Source: Caulobacter sp. CCUG 60055
GTDB lineage: Bacteria > Pseudomonadota > Alphaproteobacteria > Caulobacterales > Caulobacteraceae
Reading direction: 5' to 3'
DNA: 64,000 bases
Assembly: GCF_022750545.1 (NCBI RefSeq)
Contig: NZ_PUIC01000004.1
Location: 124,001 to 188,000 of the forward strand
The translations under genes were made by a program, and so were the position numbers. Below the pieces are notes generated by a model. The model made no database searches. It saw nothing but the letters and a program-made list of their open reading frames with translations, and had not been told where the DNA came from. Each line of letters opens with the position of its first letter. Positions within the stretch are counted from its first letter, which is position 1. Shown piece by piece: positions 50,030 through 58,658 of this stretch.

Positions 50030-50926
50030 GTGGACAGTCTCGGATCCTTGAGCGCCTTCGTGCAGACGGCGGAAAGCCTCAGCTTCGTCGCCGCCGGGCG
50101 CCAGCTCGGCATATCGTCCTCGGCGGTCGGCAAGGCGGTGGCCCGCCTGGAGGCGCGCCTGGGCGTGCGGCTGCTCCACCGCAGCACCCGCAGCGTCGCC
50201 CTGACCCCGGAGGGCGCGCTGTTCCTCGAACGCTGCCGTCGCATCCTGTGCGAGGTCGAGGCGGCCGAGCTGGAGCTCTCGCAGTCCCAGGGCGCGGCGC
50301 GCGGCCGGCTGCGCGTCAGCCTGCCGCACACCAGCGGGCTGTTCGCGCCGGCCCTGGCCGGCTTCATGCGCGCCTATCCCGAGATCGAGCTGGACATCGA
50401 CTACACCAACCGCCTGACGGACGTGATCGACGAAGGGTTCGACGCCGTGGTCCGCACGGGCGACCTCACCGACTCGCGGCTGATGGCCCGCCGGCTGGGC
50501 GGCTTCCGCAAGCTGGTCGTCGCCTCGCCCGACTATCTGCGCCGACGGGGAGAGCCCCGCGCGCCGGAGGACCTGCTGGACCATGCCTGCCTGCGCCACC
50601 GCATGCTCAACAGCGGCAAGCTCGACCCCTGGCCCCTGCACCGCGACGGCCAGCCGCTCGACATCGACCCGCCGGCAATCCTGGCCGCCAACGCCCTGGA
50701 GCCGCAGATCTGCCTCGCCGAAGAGGGGTTCGGCCTGGCCTGCCTGCCCGACTTCGCCATCGCGGGCCAACTCGCCGATGGGCGGCTGGTCCCGGTGCTG
50801 GAGCCCTTCGTGCGCTATGTCGGGACCTTCAGCGTGCTGTGGCCGGCCAGCCGCTATCCCTCGCCCAAGGTTCGCGCCTTCGTCGACTTCATGGCCGAGA
50901 ACCTGTTCCCCGGCCAACGGGCCTGA
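50030..50926 (+). CDS. LysR-family regulator
   Basis: A 298-residue regulator started by GTG at 50030: the helix-turn-helix LGSLSAFVQTAESLSFVAAGRQLGISSSAVGKAVARLE (in parts) is immediately N-terminal, followed by the usual effector domain. The CrgA-like subgroup is suggested by FVVHRS-type LLHRSTRSVALTPEG. It is divergent from the ABM-MFS pair and ends 16 nt from the upp stop. Confidence 0.9.
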   Translation: MDSLGSLSAFVQTAESLSFVAAGRQLGISSSAVGKAVARLEARLGVRLLHRSTRSVALTPEGALFLERCRRILCEVEAAELELSQSQGAARGRLRVSLPHTSGLFAPALAGFMRAYPEIELDIDYTNRLTDVIDEGFDAVVRTGDLTDSRLMARRLGGFRKLVVASPDYLRRRGEPRAPEDLLDHACLRHRMLNSGKLDPWPLHRDGQPLDIDPPAILAANALEPQICLAEEGFGLACLPDFAIAGQLADGRLVPVLEPFVRYVGTFSVLWPASRYPSPKVRAFVDFMAENLFPGQRA

Positions 50927-50942
50927 GGCGCGCGGCCCCGAC

Positions 50943-51572
50943 CTATTTGGTGCCGTACATGCGGTCGCCGGCGTCGCCGACCCCAGGCAGGATGTAGCCG
51001 TGGTCGTTGAGGCCGTCGTCGATGGCGGCGGTCCAAACCGGCACGTCCGGGTGGCGGCCGTGCAGCGTCTCCAGCCCCTGGGGCGCAGCCACCAGGCAGA
51101 CCAGCCGGATGGCCACGGCGCCCTGCTCCTTCAGGCGGTCGACGGCGGCGACGGCGGTGTTGCCGGTGGCCAGCATCGGGTCGATGACGATGACCAGCCG
51201 CTCGGCCAGGTCCTGCGGCGCCTTGAAATAGTATTCGACGGCGCCGAGCGTGGCCGGATCGCGATAGAGGCCGATATGCGCCACCCGGGCGGCGGGGACC
51301 AGGTCGAGCATGCCCTCCAGCAGCCCCCCGCCCGAGCGCAGGATGTTGGCGAACACCAGCTTCTTGCCGGCCAGCACCGGGGCGGCCGTCGCCGTCAGCG
51401 GCGTCTCGATCTCCACCGTCTCCAGCTCCAGGTCGCGGGTCACCTCGTAGCACAGCAAGGTGGCGACCTCGCGCAGCAGCTCGCGGAAGCTCTTGGTCGA
51501 AGCGTCCTTCTTGCGCATCAGGGTCAGCTTGTGCTGGACCAGCGGGTGGTCGACGACCGTCACGCCCTTCAT
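50943..51572 (-). CDS. upp: Uracil phosphoribosyltransferase
   Basis: A 209-residue PRTase (E. coli Upp has 208). The PRPP loop is [18 protein letters not shown], and [18 protein letters not shown] and [19 protein letters not shown] are conserved. It makes UMP from uracil. AAGGAAG is 5-11 nt before the ATG at 51572. It is the last gene of the urc1-urc4-upp operon; in the URC pathway uracil must first be converted to UMP. Confidence 0.95.
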   Translation of the reverse strand: MKGVTVVDHPLVQHKLTLMRKKDASTKSFRELLREVATLLCYEVTRDLELETVEIETPLTATAAPVLAGKKLVFANILRSGGGLLEGMLDLVPAARVAHIGLYRDPATLGAVEYYFKAPQDLAERLVIVIDPMLATGNTAVAAVDRLKEQGAVAIRLVCLVAAPQGLETLHGRHPDVPVWTAAIDDGLNDHGYILPGVGDAGDRMYGTK

Positions 51573-51598
51573 CGCGTCTTCCTTGCAAACCGTCATGG

Positions 51599-52837
51599 TC
51601 AGAACACCGTGCCGTCGCTGTCGACGGCGACCGGCGGCGAGCCGTCCTCGCGCCGCTGGCGGGCGGCCGCGCGGCCGGCGGCCCAGGTGCCGCCCTCCAG
51701 CACGCGCGCCAGCGGAAAATCGGCCTCGCCCACCCCAAGCCGCTGGCGGGTCAGCGGCGCGATCTCGTCCAGCAGCGCCACCGTCAGGGCCCGCCAGCCG
51801 ACCACCAGCGTATCGTCCACCGGCCGGCGGCGGATCGGCGCGGCGGGGTCGCGCGGGACCAGCACCCCCAGGTCGACGAACAGGCCGCCGTTGCGATACT
51901 CGGCCAGGCCGGTGAGGCCGTCGATCCCGGTCACGGCGACGCCGGCCGCTTGCAGCGGTTCGATCAAGGAATAGGCCAGCCATTGCGACAGCTTGTGCAG
52001 GGGCACGAGCCCGTCGGTGGCGTCGTCGCGCCTCAGGGCCGGATGGCGCCAGCAGTCGCCCAGGGGAACGCCGCCCAGCGACAGACGCCCGGCCCAGATC
52101 GGGCCCAACGCCTCCAGCAGCACCTCCAGGATGACCGCGGCCGGCAGACGGCCGCCCTCGGCGCTGGCGGCCATGACGTCGAACAGGCCGCCCGGCCGCG
52201 GCGCGTCGGCGATCGCGAACAGGTCCGGACGGGCCGCGACGGTCTCGCCCAGCCGCCGCAGCAGGGCGGCGCGGCCCTCCAGCCCGACCAGCGGGTTGGC
52301 CTCCGAGACCTGGAACCCCTCGGCCAGGGTCTCGACCTCCAGCCGCGACAGCCGTCCGGCGTCGGCGCGCAGGGGCTCGCCCGGCCGGTCGGACAGCGCC
52401 CCGCTCTCGAACAGGCGCAGGCTGGCGACGCCCAGCCCTTCCGAGCGCGCCGCGACGACCCCGCTGGCCGGATCGACGAAGCGCCAGCCGGCGCCCGCAC
52501 CGGCGTCCAGCAGCACCGAGGTTATGGCGAGGTCGAAGGCCGCCCTGGCCCTGCCCGCCGGATCGGTCAGGCCGGTGGACGCCTCGGCCCACAGGTCGCG
52601 GCCGGCCAGCACGAAATGCCGCCAGCGAGCATGGAACGGCACGGCGAGGTCGGGATAGCGGTCGCGGACCGTCGACGCCACGAAGTCGGCCGCCGCCGGC
52701 AGCCGTTCCATGGCGATGGTCCAGTCCGGCAGGCGGCCGTCCAGGGCGATGGCGAACAGCTCATGCGCCCGCTCGCGCACGGCGGCGGCCGACAGCAGCG
52801 ACCGCGCGGCGGCGGCCTCAGAACTCTTTGAGGTCAC
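51599..52837 (-). CDS. URC4-like uracil-catabolism protein (DUF1688)
   Basis: A 412-residue cytosolic protein belonging by its sequence to DUF1688: [31 protein letters not shown] and [22 protein letters not shown] are typical stretches. In the yeast Lachancea kluyveri, URC4 is required for the URC route of uracil degradation. Its GTG start overlaps the urc1 stop by 20 nt, so it is translationally coupled. The reaction it performs is not established. Confidence 0.8.
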   Translation of the reverse strand: MTSKSSEAAAARSLLSAAAVRERAHELFAIALDGRLPDWTIAMERLPAAADFVASTVRDRYPDLAVPFHARWRHFVLAGRDLWAEASTGLTDPAGRARAAFDLAITSVLLDAGAGAGWRFVDPASGVVAARSEGLGVASLRLFESGALSDRPGEPLRADAGRLSRLEVETLAEGFQVSEANPLVGLEGRAALLRRLGETVAARPDLFAIADAPRPGGLFDVMAASAEGGRLPAAVILEVLLEALGPIWAGRLSLGGVPLGDCWRHPALRRDDATDGLVPLHKLSQWLAYSLIEPLQAAGVAVTGIDGLTGLAEYRNGGLFVDLGVLVPRDPAAPIRRRPVDDTLVVGWRALTVALLDEIAPLTRQRLGVGEADFPLARVLEGGTWAAGRAAARQRREDGSPPVAVDSDGTVF

Positions 52838-54074
52838 GGCCCACCACGTGCTTGAGATCGTCGTCCGTCGGCGCCGGCTCGGGCGTGTAGTAGCCGGCCG
52901 CCTTCTTGGCCTCCAGTTCGACCGAGGCGTCGGGCGGCACCAGCTCGGCCGGGATCGGCACGCGTTCGCCGATTTCGATCCCCGACGCGGTCAGGGCCTC
53001 GTGCTTCATGTTCGACATCGACACGAACCGGTCGATGCGGGTGATCCCCAGCCAGTGCAGCACGTCGGGCATCAATTGCTGGAAGCGGGCGTCCTGCACG
53101 CCGGCGACGCATTCGGTGCGCTCGAAATAGGTCGCCGCCTGGTCGCCGCCCGGCTGGCGCTTGCGGGCGTTGTAGACCAGGAACTTGGTCACCTCGCCGA
53201 GCGCCCGGCCCTCCTTGCGGTTATAGGCGATCAGCCCCGCGCCGCCGGCCTGGGCCTCGCGCACGCACTCCTCGATGCCGTGGGTGAGGTAGGGCCGGCA
53301 GGTGCAGATGTCCGAGCCGAACACGTCCGAGCCGTTGCATTCGTCATGCACGCGGCAGGTCAGCCGGCGCAGGGGATCGGCGATCGCCGCGGGGTCGCCG
53401 AAGATGTAGAGGGTGATCCCCCCGATCGGCGGCAGGAACACCGAGATGTCCGGCCGGGTGACCAGTTCGGGATACATGCCGCCGGTCTGTTCGAACAGGG
53501 TGCGGCGCAGGACCGTCTCGGACACGCCGAAGCGCTCGGCGACGCCGGGCAGCCACCAGACCGGATCGACGGCGGCCTTGGTCACGGCGACGTCGCCGCC
53601 TTCGCGCAGCACCGATCCGTCCACGGACAGACGCCCCCTGGCGACGGCCTCGTGGATCTCCGGCAAGGTCAGCCGCGCCTTGGTCACGGCGATGGTCGGG
53701 CGGATGTCGACGCCCTCGGCGATCTCGCGGGCGAAGTCCTGGGCGACGCGGTGCCCCCACGGGTCGAGCGAGACGATCTTTCCCGGATCGCTCCACTGCG
53801 GAAACGGCCCGACCTCGACCGCCGGATAGGTGTCGGTGAGATCGGGCCGCACGAGCGGGTTCAACGCGCCGGCCGAGATCGCCAGGGCGCGGTAGACCGA
53901 ATAGGCGCCGCCATGGGCCCCGATGGCGTTGCGGTCGGCTCCGGCCAGGGCCGAGGCGATCACCGGGCCGCGCTCGGCCGCGCTGGGAGCGCCCCAGCGA
54001 ATGGGGAAGCGGCTGGCCTGCCCCGCCCCCGGATGGGAGGTCAGGCGGATGTGGCCGGATTGGTTGATCGACAT
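52818..54074 (-). CDS. URC1-like GTP cyclohydrolase II family protein
   Basis: A 418-residue RibA-like protein. The zinc-site region is RVHDECNGSDVFGSDICTC, and YNRKEGRALGEVTKF corresponds to the RQEGRGIG segment of RibA. The N-terminal 200 residues are an extension not found in RibA, as in URC1 proteins. URC1 is thought to open the ribosylated pyrimidine ring. Coupling to the URC4-like gene and upp is the chief support for this role rather than riboflavin synthesis. Confidence 0.8.
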   Translation of the reverse strand: MSINQSGHIRLTSHPGAGQASRFPIRWGAPSAAERGPVIASALAGADRNAIGAHGGAYSVYRALAISAGALNPLVRPDLTDTYPAVEVGPFPQWSDPGKIVSLDPWGHRVAQDFAREIAEGVDIRPTIAVTKARLTLPEIHEAVARGRLSVDGSVLREGGDVAVTKAAVDPVWWLPGVAERFGVSETVLRRTLFEQTGGMYPELVTRPDISVFLPPIGGITLYIFGDPAAIADPLRRLTCRVHDECNGSDVFGSDICTCRPYLTHGIEECVREAQAGGAGLIAYNRKEGRALGEVTKFLVYNARKRQPGGDQAATYFERTECVAGVQDARFQQLMPDVLHWLGITRIDRFVSMSNMKHEALTASGIEIGERVPIPAELVPPDASVELEAKKAAGYYTPEPAPTDDDLKHVVGRDLKEF

Positions 54075-54109
54075 GGGCTGGCGTCCGCGCGCATGCGCCT
54101 CCGAAACGG

Positions 54110-54168
54110 AAAAAGCCTCCCGCCGGCTAGGGGGAGGCCTTTGGAAGAGGATGGTGCTCCCCTTTTTT
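54110..54168 (-). promoter_or_regulatory. Attenuator-like leader before urc1
   Basis: On the minus strand a 7-bp stem GCCTCCC-N10-GGGAGGC runs into TTTTT and ends 35 nt before the urc1 ATG. Upstream, GGGGAG (54162-54157) can pair with CTCCCC (54136-54131), which uses the same left arm, so the two hairpins exclude each other. Because of symmetry, the plus strand also reads as GGGGAG-N20-CTCCCC followed by TTTTTT. Attenuation of urc1 is inferred; it may instead catch read-through from kynU. Confidence 0.5.
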
Positions 54169-54300
54169 CCCGCCGGTCAAGTGGACGAGCGGCGTTCGGC
54201 GGGAAGCCGCCCCCAGGGTCGCGCGGGCCGCAAGCCCTGGTCACGTCCGTGCGATCCGGCTAGTTGGCGAAACGGGCGGCCGAGCGAAGAGGATTGCAGC

Positions 54301-54801
54301 ATGACCACCGGCCTGGCGGCGGGCGCGGCCCGTCCGCGTCGAAACGGGGCCCGGCTCGCACGTCGAAGCGCCGTGCTGCTTCTGGTCCTGACCGCCGCCT
54401 GCGCCTCGGCCTCGCCCGACCCGACGCGCCCGATCGCGCCGCCGCAGGCCGAAGCGCCCTCCAGGCTTTCGATCGGCGGGGTCGCCTTCGGGCCTGGCGA
54501 CGTCGAAAGCTCCAGCCTGGTCTTCGACGCCGAGCAGCGCCCGGCGGTCGGCGTCCGCTTTTCGCGGTCGGGACAAGACAGGTTCCAACGCGCCATGGCG
54601 GCCCTGGGCGCAGGACGCCCCATGCCCATCGTCGTCGACGGCCAGTTGGTCAGCGCGCCGATCCTGCGCGAGCTCATTCCCAGCGGAAGCGTCCAGATCA
54701 CCGGCGCCTTCAGCCTGGACGAGGCCCGGACCATCGCCGAGAAGATCGGCGGCGGCCGGGCGCCGCCAGCAAGTCAGGTCACCGCGGAGACGCGACGATA
54801 G
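54301..54801 (+). CDS. Lipoprotein with a lone SecD P1-head domain
   Basis: A 166-residue protein with a lipoprotein signal (LLLVLTAACASASP) and one domain. VGVRFSRSGQDRFQRAM, MPIVVDGQLVSAPILRELIPSGSVQITGAFSLDEARTIAEKI (in parts) resembles the P1-head subdomain of SecD/SecDF. The other SecD parts are absent. It is probably anchored to a membrane facing the periplasm. Its 3' end overlaps the kynU 3' end by 28 nt on the opposite strand. Confidence 0.75.
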   Translation: MTTGLAAGAARPRRNGARLARRSAVLLLVLTAACASASPDPTRPIAPPQAEAPSRLSIGGVAFGPGDVESSSLVFDAEQRPAVGVRFSRSGQDRFQRAMAALGAGRPMPIVVDGQLVSAPILRELIPSGSVQITGAFSLDEARTIAEKIGGGRAPPASQVTAETRR

Positions 54802-56009
54802 TCTTCCTGGTCGTACGCCCGCGTCTCCAGCACGTCGCGCAGGATCTCCACCGCGTCCCAGACGTCGGCGTAGCCGACATAGAGCGGGGTGAAGCCGAAG
54901 CGCAGGATGTCGGGGGCGCGGAAGTCGCCGATGACGCCGCGGGCGATCAGGGCCTGCATCATGGCGTAGCCGTCGGCGTGGGCGAAGGAGACGTGGCTGC
55001 CGCGGCCGGCGGCGTCGCGGGGGCTGGCCAGCGTCAGGCCGGCGAAGCCGCAGCGCGCCTCGACCAGTTCGATGAACAGGTCGCCCAGGCGCTTGCCCTT
55101 GGCCTCCAGCGCGGCCAGCGGCGCGCGCAGGTGCAGGTCGACGCCGACCTCCAGGGCCGAGAGGCCCAGGATCGGCGGCGTGCCGCAGAGCTGGCGGCGC
55201 ACGCCCGGCGCCGGGGCGTAGGCGTCGACGAAGGCGAAGGGGTCGGCGTGGCCCATCCAGCCGGTCAGCGGGCTGCGGATCGCCGCCTGGTGCCGTTCGG
55301 CCACGAACAGGAAGGCCGGGGCCCCGGGGCCGCCGTTCAGATACTTGTAGCCGCAGCCGACGGCGAGATCGGCGTCCGCGCTGTTGAGATCGACCGCCAC
55401 GGCGCCGGCGCTGTGGCTGAGGTCCCACAGCATCAGGGCGCCGGCGGCGTGGGCGGCGGCGGTGACGGCCTTCATCGGCCAGCGGCGGCCGGTCTTGTAG
55501 TGCACCTCGGTCAGGACGACGACGGCGACGTCCTCGTCGATGGCGGCGACGAGTTCGTCGGCCGGAACGGTCTTGAGGCGGACGCCCTGGCCGAGCAGGG
55601 CGGCTAGGCCCTGGATGACATAGAGGTCGGTGGGGAAGTTGCCGGGCTCGGACAGGATGGTCCTGCGGCCCGGCCGAAGCGACAGCGCCCCGGCGACCAG
55701 CTTGAACAGGTTGGCCGAGGTGGAGTCGGCCGCCGTCACCTCGTGCGGGCGGGCGCCGACCAGGCCGGCGATCTTGCCGCCCACCCGCGCGGGCGCGTCG
55801 ATCCAGCCGGCGGTGTTCCAGCTGCGGATCAGGTCGCGCCCCCACTCCTGGGCCACCACCGCCTGCAGGCGCGGGCCCGTGGCCCTGGGCAGGGCGCCGA
55901 GTGAGTTGCCGTCGAGATAGATCACCCCTTCGGGCAGGTCGAACTCGGCGCGGAACGGGGCCAGCGGGTCGGCCGCGTCGAGGGCCAGGCAGTCGTCGCG
56001 AGTGGTCAT
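54774..56009 (-). CDS. kynU: Kynureninase
   Basis: A 411-residue PLP enzyme: VIYLDGNSLGALPRATGPRLQ near the N-terminus, DLSHSAGAVAVDLN and the PLP-Lys region FAVGCGYKYLNGGPGAPAFLFV (in parts). It cleaves kynurenine to anthranilate and alanine. The ATG at 56009 overlaps the kynB stop (TGATG); a TTG one codon upstream is possible. It is the third gene of kynA-kynB-kynU. Confidence 0.95.
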   Translation of the reverse strand: MTTRDDCLALDAADPLAPFRAEFDLPEGVIYLDGNSLGALPRATGPRLQAVVAQEWGRDLIRSWNTAGWIDAPARVGGKIAGLVGARPHEVTAADSTSANLFKLVAGALSLRPGRRTILSEPGNFPTDLYVIQGLAALLGQGVRLKTVPADELVAAIDEDVAVVVLTEVHYKTGRRWPMKAVTAAAHAAGALMLWDLSHSAGAVAVDLNSADADLAVGCGYKYLNGGPGAPAFLFVAERHQAAIRSPLTGWMGHADPFAFVDAYAPAPGVRRQLCGTPPILGLSALEVGVDLHLRAPLAALEAKGKRLGDLFIELVEARCGFAGLTLASPRDAAGRGSHVSFAHADGYAMMQALIARGVIGDFRAPDILRFGFTPLYVGYADVWDAVEILRDVLETRAYDQEDYRRVSAVT

Positions 56010-56650
56010 CAAAGCTCTCTCAGCACCGCCCGCACCGGGGCGGCGTCCAGGCCGGCCAGCGGCAACGGCGGGGCGATCAATTCGTAGTCGCCGGGCGGGA
56101 CGGCGTCGAGGACCAGCCCCTCCAGGATCGACAGGCCATGCCGGCGCACGGCGTTGTGGGCCGGCAGGTCCTTCGAGGTCTCGGGATCGATCGACGGCGC
56201 GTCGGTCCCGATCAGCACGCCGCCCCGGTCGGCCAGCGCCGCGATCAGCCCGGCGTCGACGGCGGTGAAGTCCGACACCCAGCGATCGTGCGGAAAGGCC
56301 GCGAAGGTGCGCAGCAGCAGCCTCGGCGGGCAGTCCTCCAGCGCCGCCTCGACGTCGGCCAGCCGCACCGCGCCCCGCGCATGGCGGGCGTCGACCACCC
56401 GGCAGGGGCCGATGTAGCGCGACAGGTCGACCGCCTCGATAGACGCGCCCGCCGGGTCGTAGTGCAGCGGCGCGTCGGCGTGGGCCCCCGAATGGGTGGA
56501 CAGCGCGAGCCTGGCGACATTGACCGGGCAGCCGCCCTCAAGCACCCAGGTCCGCTCGGCCGAGAACGGGGTGTCGCCCGGCCAGACCGGCAGGCCGGCG
56601 CGCAGCGGCTGGGAGATGTCCCACAGGCGACGCTCCGCGCGGGCCGTCAT
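56009..56650 (-). CDS. kynB: Arylformamidase (kynurenine formamidase)
   Basis: A 213-residue cyclase-family metal hydrolase: [47 protein letters not shown] (His/Asp metal ligands) and [20 protein letters not shown] are the KynB marks. It converts N-formylkynurenine to kynurenine. ATG 56650 overlaps the kynA stop (TGATG). Confidence 0.95.
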   Translation of the reverse strand: MTARAERRLWDISQPLRAGLPVWPGDTPFSAERTWVLEGGCPVNVARLALSTHSGAHADAPLHYDPAGASIEAVDLSRYIGPCRVVDARHARGAVRLADVEAALEDCPPRLLLRTFAAFPHDRWVSDFTAVDAGLIAALADRGGVLIGTDAPSIDPETSKDLPAHNAVRRHGLSILEGLVLDAVPPGDYELIAPPLPLAGLDAAPVRAVLREL

Positions 56651-57516
56651 CAGATCGAGGTCCGCAGCGACAGCAGTTCGGGGAAGAAGCCTTTCTCCAG
56701 CGCCTTGACCAGATAGGCCACGCCGGCCGATCCGCCGGTGCCCCGCTTGTGGCCGATGATGCGCTCGACGGTCTTCATGTGCGAGAAGCGCCACTGCTGG
56801 AAGCGGTATTCCAGGTCGACCAGCTTCTCGCCCAGGTCATAGAGGTCCCAGTGGCGGTCGACGTTGCGATAGACCTCCAGCCAGGCGGCCTCGACGCCGG
56901 CGTCGGCCTCGTAGGGCAGGCTCCAGTCGCGCTCGACCTTGCCGGCCGGGATGGCGAAGCCGCGCCGCGCCATCAGCCGCAGCGCCTCGTCATAGAGGCT
57001 GGGCCTGTGCAGGGCCACGCTCAGGCGCTCGTGGACGCGGGGCTCGGCGGCGTAGACCTCGATCAGGCGGGCGTTCTTGGCCCCCATCAGGAATTCGAGC
57101 TGGCGATACTGGAACGACTGGAAGCCCGAGCTCGACCCCAGCGCCTCGCGGAAGCGCGAATAGTCGAACGGGGTCATGGTCGACAGGATCTCCCAGGCCT
57201 GGATCATCTGGGTCTGGATGCGCGCCACCCGCGCCAGCATCTTCGAGGCCGGCTCCAGGTCGTCGGCGGCCAGGCGCTCGCGCGCGGCCTCCAGCTCGTG
57301 CAGGCCCAGCTTCATCCACAGCTCGGTGGCCTGGTGGATGACGATGAACAGCAGCTCGTCGTGCTCGCCAGACAGCGGCCGCTGGGCGTCCAGCAGCCGG
57401 TCGAGCTGCAGGTAGCCGCCGTAGCTCATCGCGCCGGTCATGTCCCAGCGCACGCCGTCGAAGGGGTCCTTGCCCGGCGCGGCCTTGGAGGAGGTGTCGG
57501 AAATGTCTTCAGCCAT
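56650..57516 (-). CDS. kynA: Tryptophan 2,3-dioxygenase
   Basis: A 288-residue heme dioxygenase with [43 protein letters not shown] (in parts) and [12 protein letters not shown], the usual TDO motifs; the heme-binding His lies in the C-terminal half ([20 protein letters not shown]). It opens the indole ring of tryptophan. ATG 57516 was used; an ATG at 57531 in the same frame is equally possible, and neither has a clear Shine-Dalgarno sequence. Confidence 0.95.
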   Translation of the reverse strand: MAEDISDTSSKAAPGKDPFDGVRWDMTGAMSYGGYLQLDRLLDAQRPLSGEHDELLFIVIHQATELWMKLGLHELEAARERLAADDLEPASKMLARVARIQTQMIQAWEILSTMTPFDYSRFREALGSSSGFQSFQYRQLEFLMGAKNARLIEVYAAEPRVHERLSVALHRPSLYDEALRLMARRGFAIPAGKVERDWSLPYEADAGVEAAWLEVYRNVDRHWDLYDLGEKLVDLEYRFQQWRFSHMKTVERIIGHKRGTGGSAGVAYLVKALEKGFFPELLSLRTSI

Positions 57517-57567
57517 GCGCCGGACATACATCCGGCGGAGCGTCAGGTCACGGCCGTTCCGACCGGC

Positions 57568-58185
57568 TCAACGCACCATGTAGCCGATCAGCTTCGACAG
57601 CAGCGCCTCGCGCGAGGAGACGCCCGTCTTGGTGTAGATGTGCTTGATGTGGCTGCGGACGGTTTCGACCGAAATGTTCAGCGCCCGGGCGATCTCCTCG
57701 GCCGTGGCGCCGGAGATCATCATCGAGGCGACCCGGCTCTCGGCCGTGGTCATGTGGAACGCCTCGGTCAGGTCGGTGAGCTGATAATGGCTGCGGTCGG
57801 AGGCCCGGCGCACCATCAGCGTGACCAGGCGGTCCTCGTGGCCGGCCACCGCCGTCGCCCGCAGCACCACGTCCTTGTCGCTCTCGTCGCCGACGACGAC
57901 GTGGTTGCGCTCGACGATGCGGCCGGTCTCGTCCGGAAAGCCGGCGATCTTGGCGAACCGCGCCAGGGCCTGGTGGGCGCGCGGCGTCGAGGCGACCATC
58001 ATGCCGCCACGGTCGCGCAGCGTCTGGCTCTCCTTGAGCAGACGGTCCGCCATCGGATTGCGCCAGATGATGTTCAGCTGGCGCGTGACGATGAACAGCG
58101 CGATGGGCTCGTTGTCGGCCCAGCCGCGGAAATAGGCGTCCGACATCGGTGGCGGAGGCGCCGCAGAAAATCCGTCATCGGCCAT
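57568..58185 (-). CDS. LuxR-family regulator with PAS-like sensor
   Basis: A 205-residue protein with an N-terminal PAS-like region (ALFIVTRQLNIIWRNPMADRLL) and a C-terminal LuxR helix-turn-helix (MTTAESRVASMMISGATAEEIARALNISVETVRSHIKHIYTKTG, in parts). ATG 58185 follows GGGAG. It lies 51 nt upstream of kynA on the same strand, so it may control the kyn genes, but its position in front of them is the only evidence. Confidence 0.75.
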   Translation of the reverse strand: MADDGFSAAPPPPMSDAYFRGWADNEPIALFIVTRQLNIIWRNPMADRLLKESQTLRDRGGMMVASTPRAHQALARFAKIAGFPDETGRIVERNHVVVGDESDKDVVLRATAVAGHEDRLVTLMVRRASDRSHYQLTDLTEAFHMTTAESRVASMMISGATAEEIARALNISVETVRSHIKHIYTKTGVSSREALLSKLIGYMVR

Positions 58186-58224
58186 GTCGCCGAAAGCTCC
58201 CCTCTCGCGCATCCAGCTCAGTCT

Positions 58225-58379
58225 CCTGGTTCAGCCCTAACCAGGTTGGCCTTTGGCCTTGGCGACCGACAGTGGCGCTCGGCGTCGAGCGCGCAGGGCG
58301 CACTAACCCGCTCAGCGCGGTGAACGCGCCGGTAAACAAGATGGCATCCCCAATTTTGGTTAGCATCACCAAGATTGGG
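58225..58379. promoter_or_regulatory. Two inverted repeats in the LuxR-rcnA intergenic region
   Basis: CCTGGTT-N7-AACCAGG (58225-58245) lies 40 bp before the LuxR start. CCCAATTTTGGT-N7-ACCAAGATTGGG (58349-58379) has 12-nt arms with one mismatch. The latter is in the middle of the 473-bp gap between the divergent genes and is an obvious regulator-binding candidate. The rest of the gap shows no gene. Confidence 0.5.
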
Positions 58380-58596
58380 CACCTGCCAAGCCACAATCCG
58401 ACGGGCTCGCCAGCGGCGCGCCGTCGCAGGCGCCGCTGGCGGACCGATCACGCGCCGTCCCCGTCATCGCGCATCCTCCCCGCCCCAACATGGCTGAGTG
58501 ACGTTGCGGGCCGATTAACCCGCATCCGCCTCGCCGCCGGGCCGGGACCGTGCGCCTTCCATCGACGCCCTCCGCGCCAGCATGAGCCCGAGGCGC

Positions 58597-58629
58597 TTGA
58601 CACCATATCCTACCCTGGGGGATAGGATA
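58597..58629. promoter_or_regulatory. RcnR-type operator and promoter of rcnA
   Basis: TATCCTA and TAGGATA flank CCCTGGGGGA (58606-58629), a 24-bp dyad with a C/G tract in the centre. RcnR and CsoR-type repressors recognise such T/A-flanked G-tracts. A TTGACA hexamer at 58597 may be the -35 element, so binding would block the promoter. The exporter starts 30 bp downstream. Confidence 0.7.
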
Positions 58630-58658
58630 ATCCCAACGCTCAACCCTTGAGGCCGCCC

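Noticed and set aside
52818-54074. Riboflavin biosynthesis role for the GTP cyclohydrolase II-like gene
   Set aside because: There are no rib genes nearby, the N-terminus is not RibB-like, and it is coupled to DUF1688 and upp.
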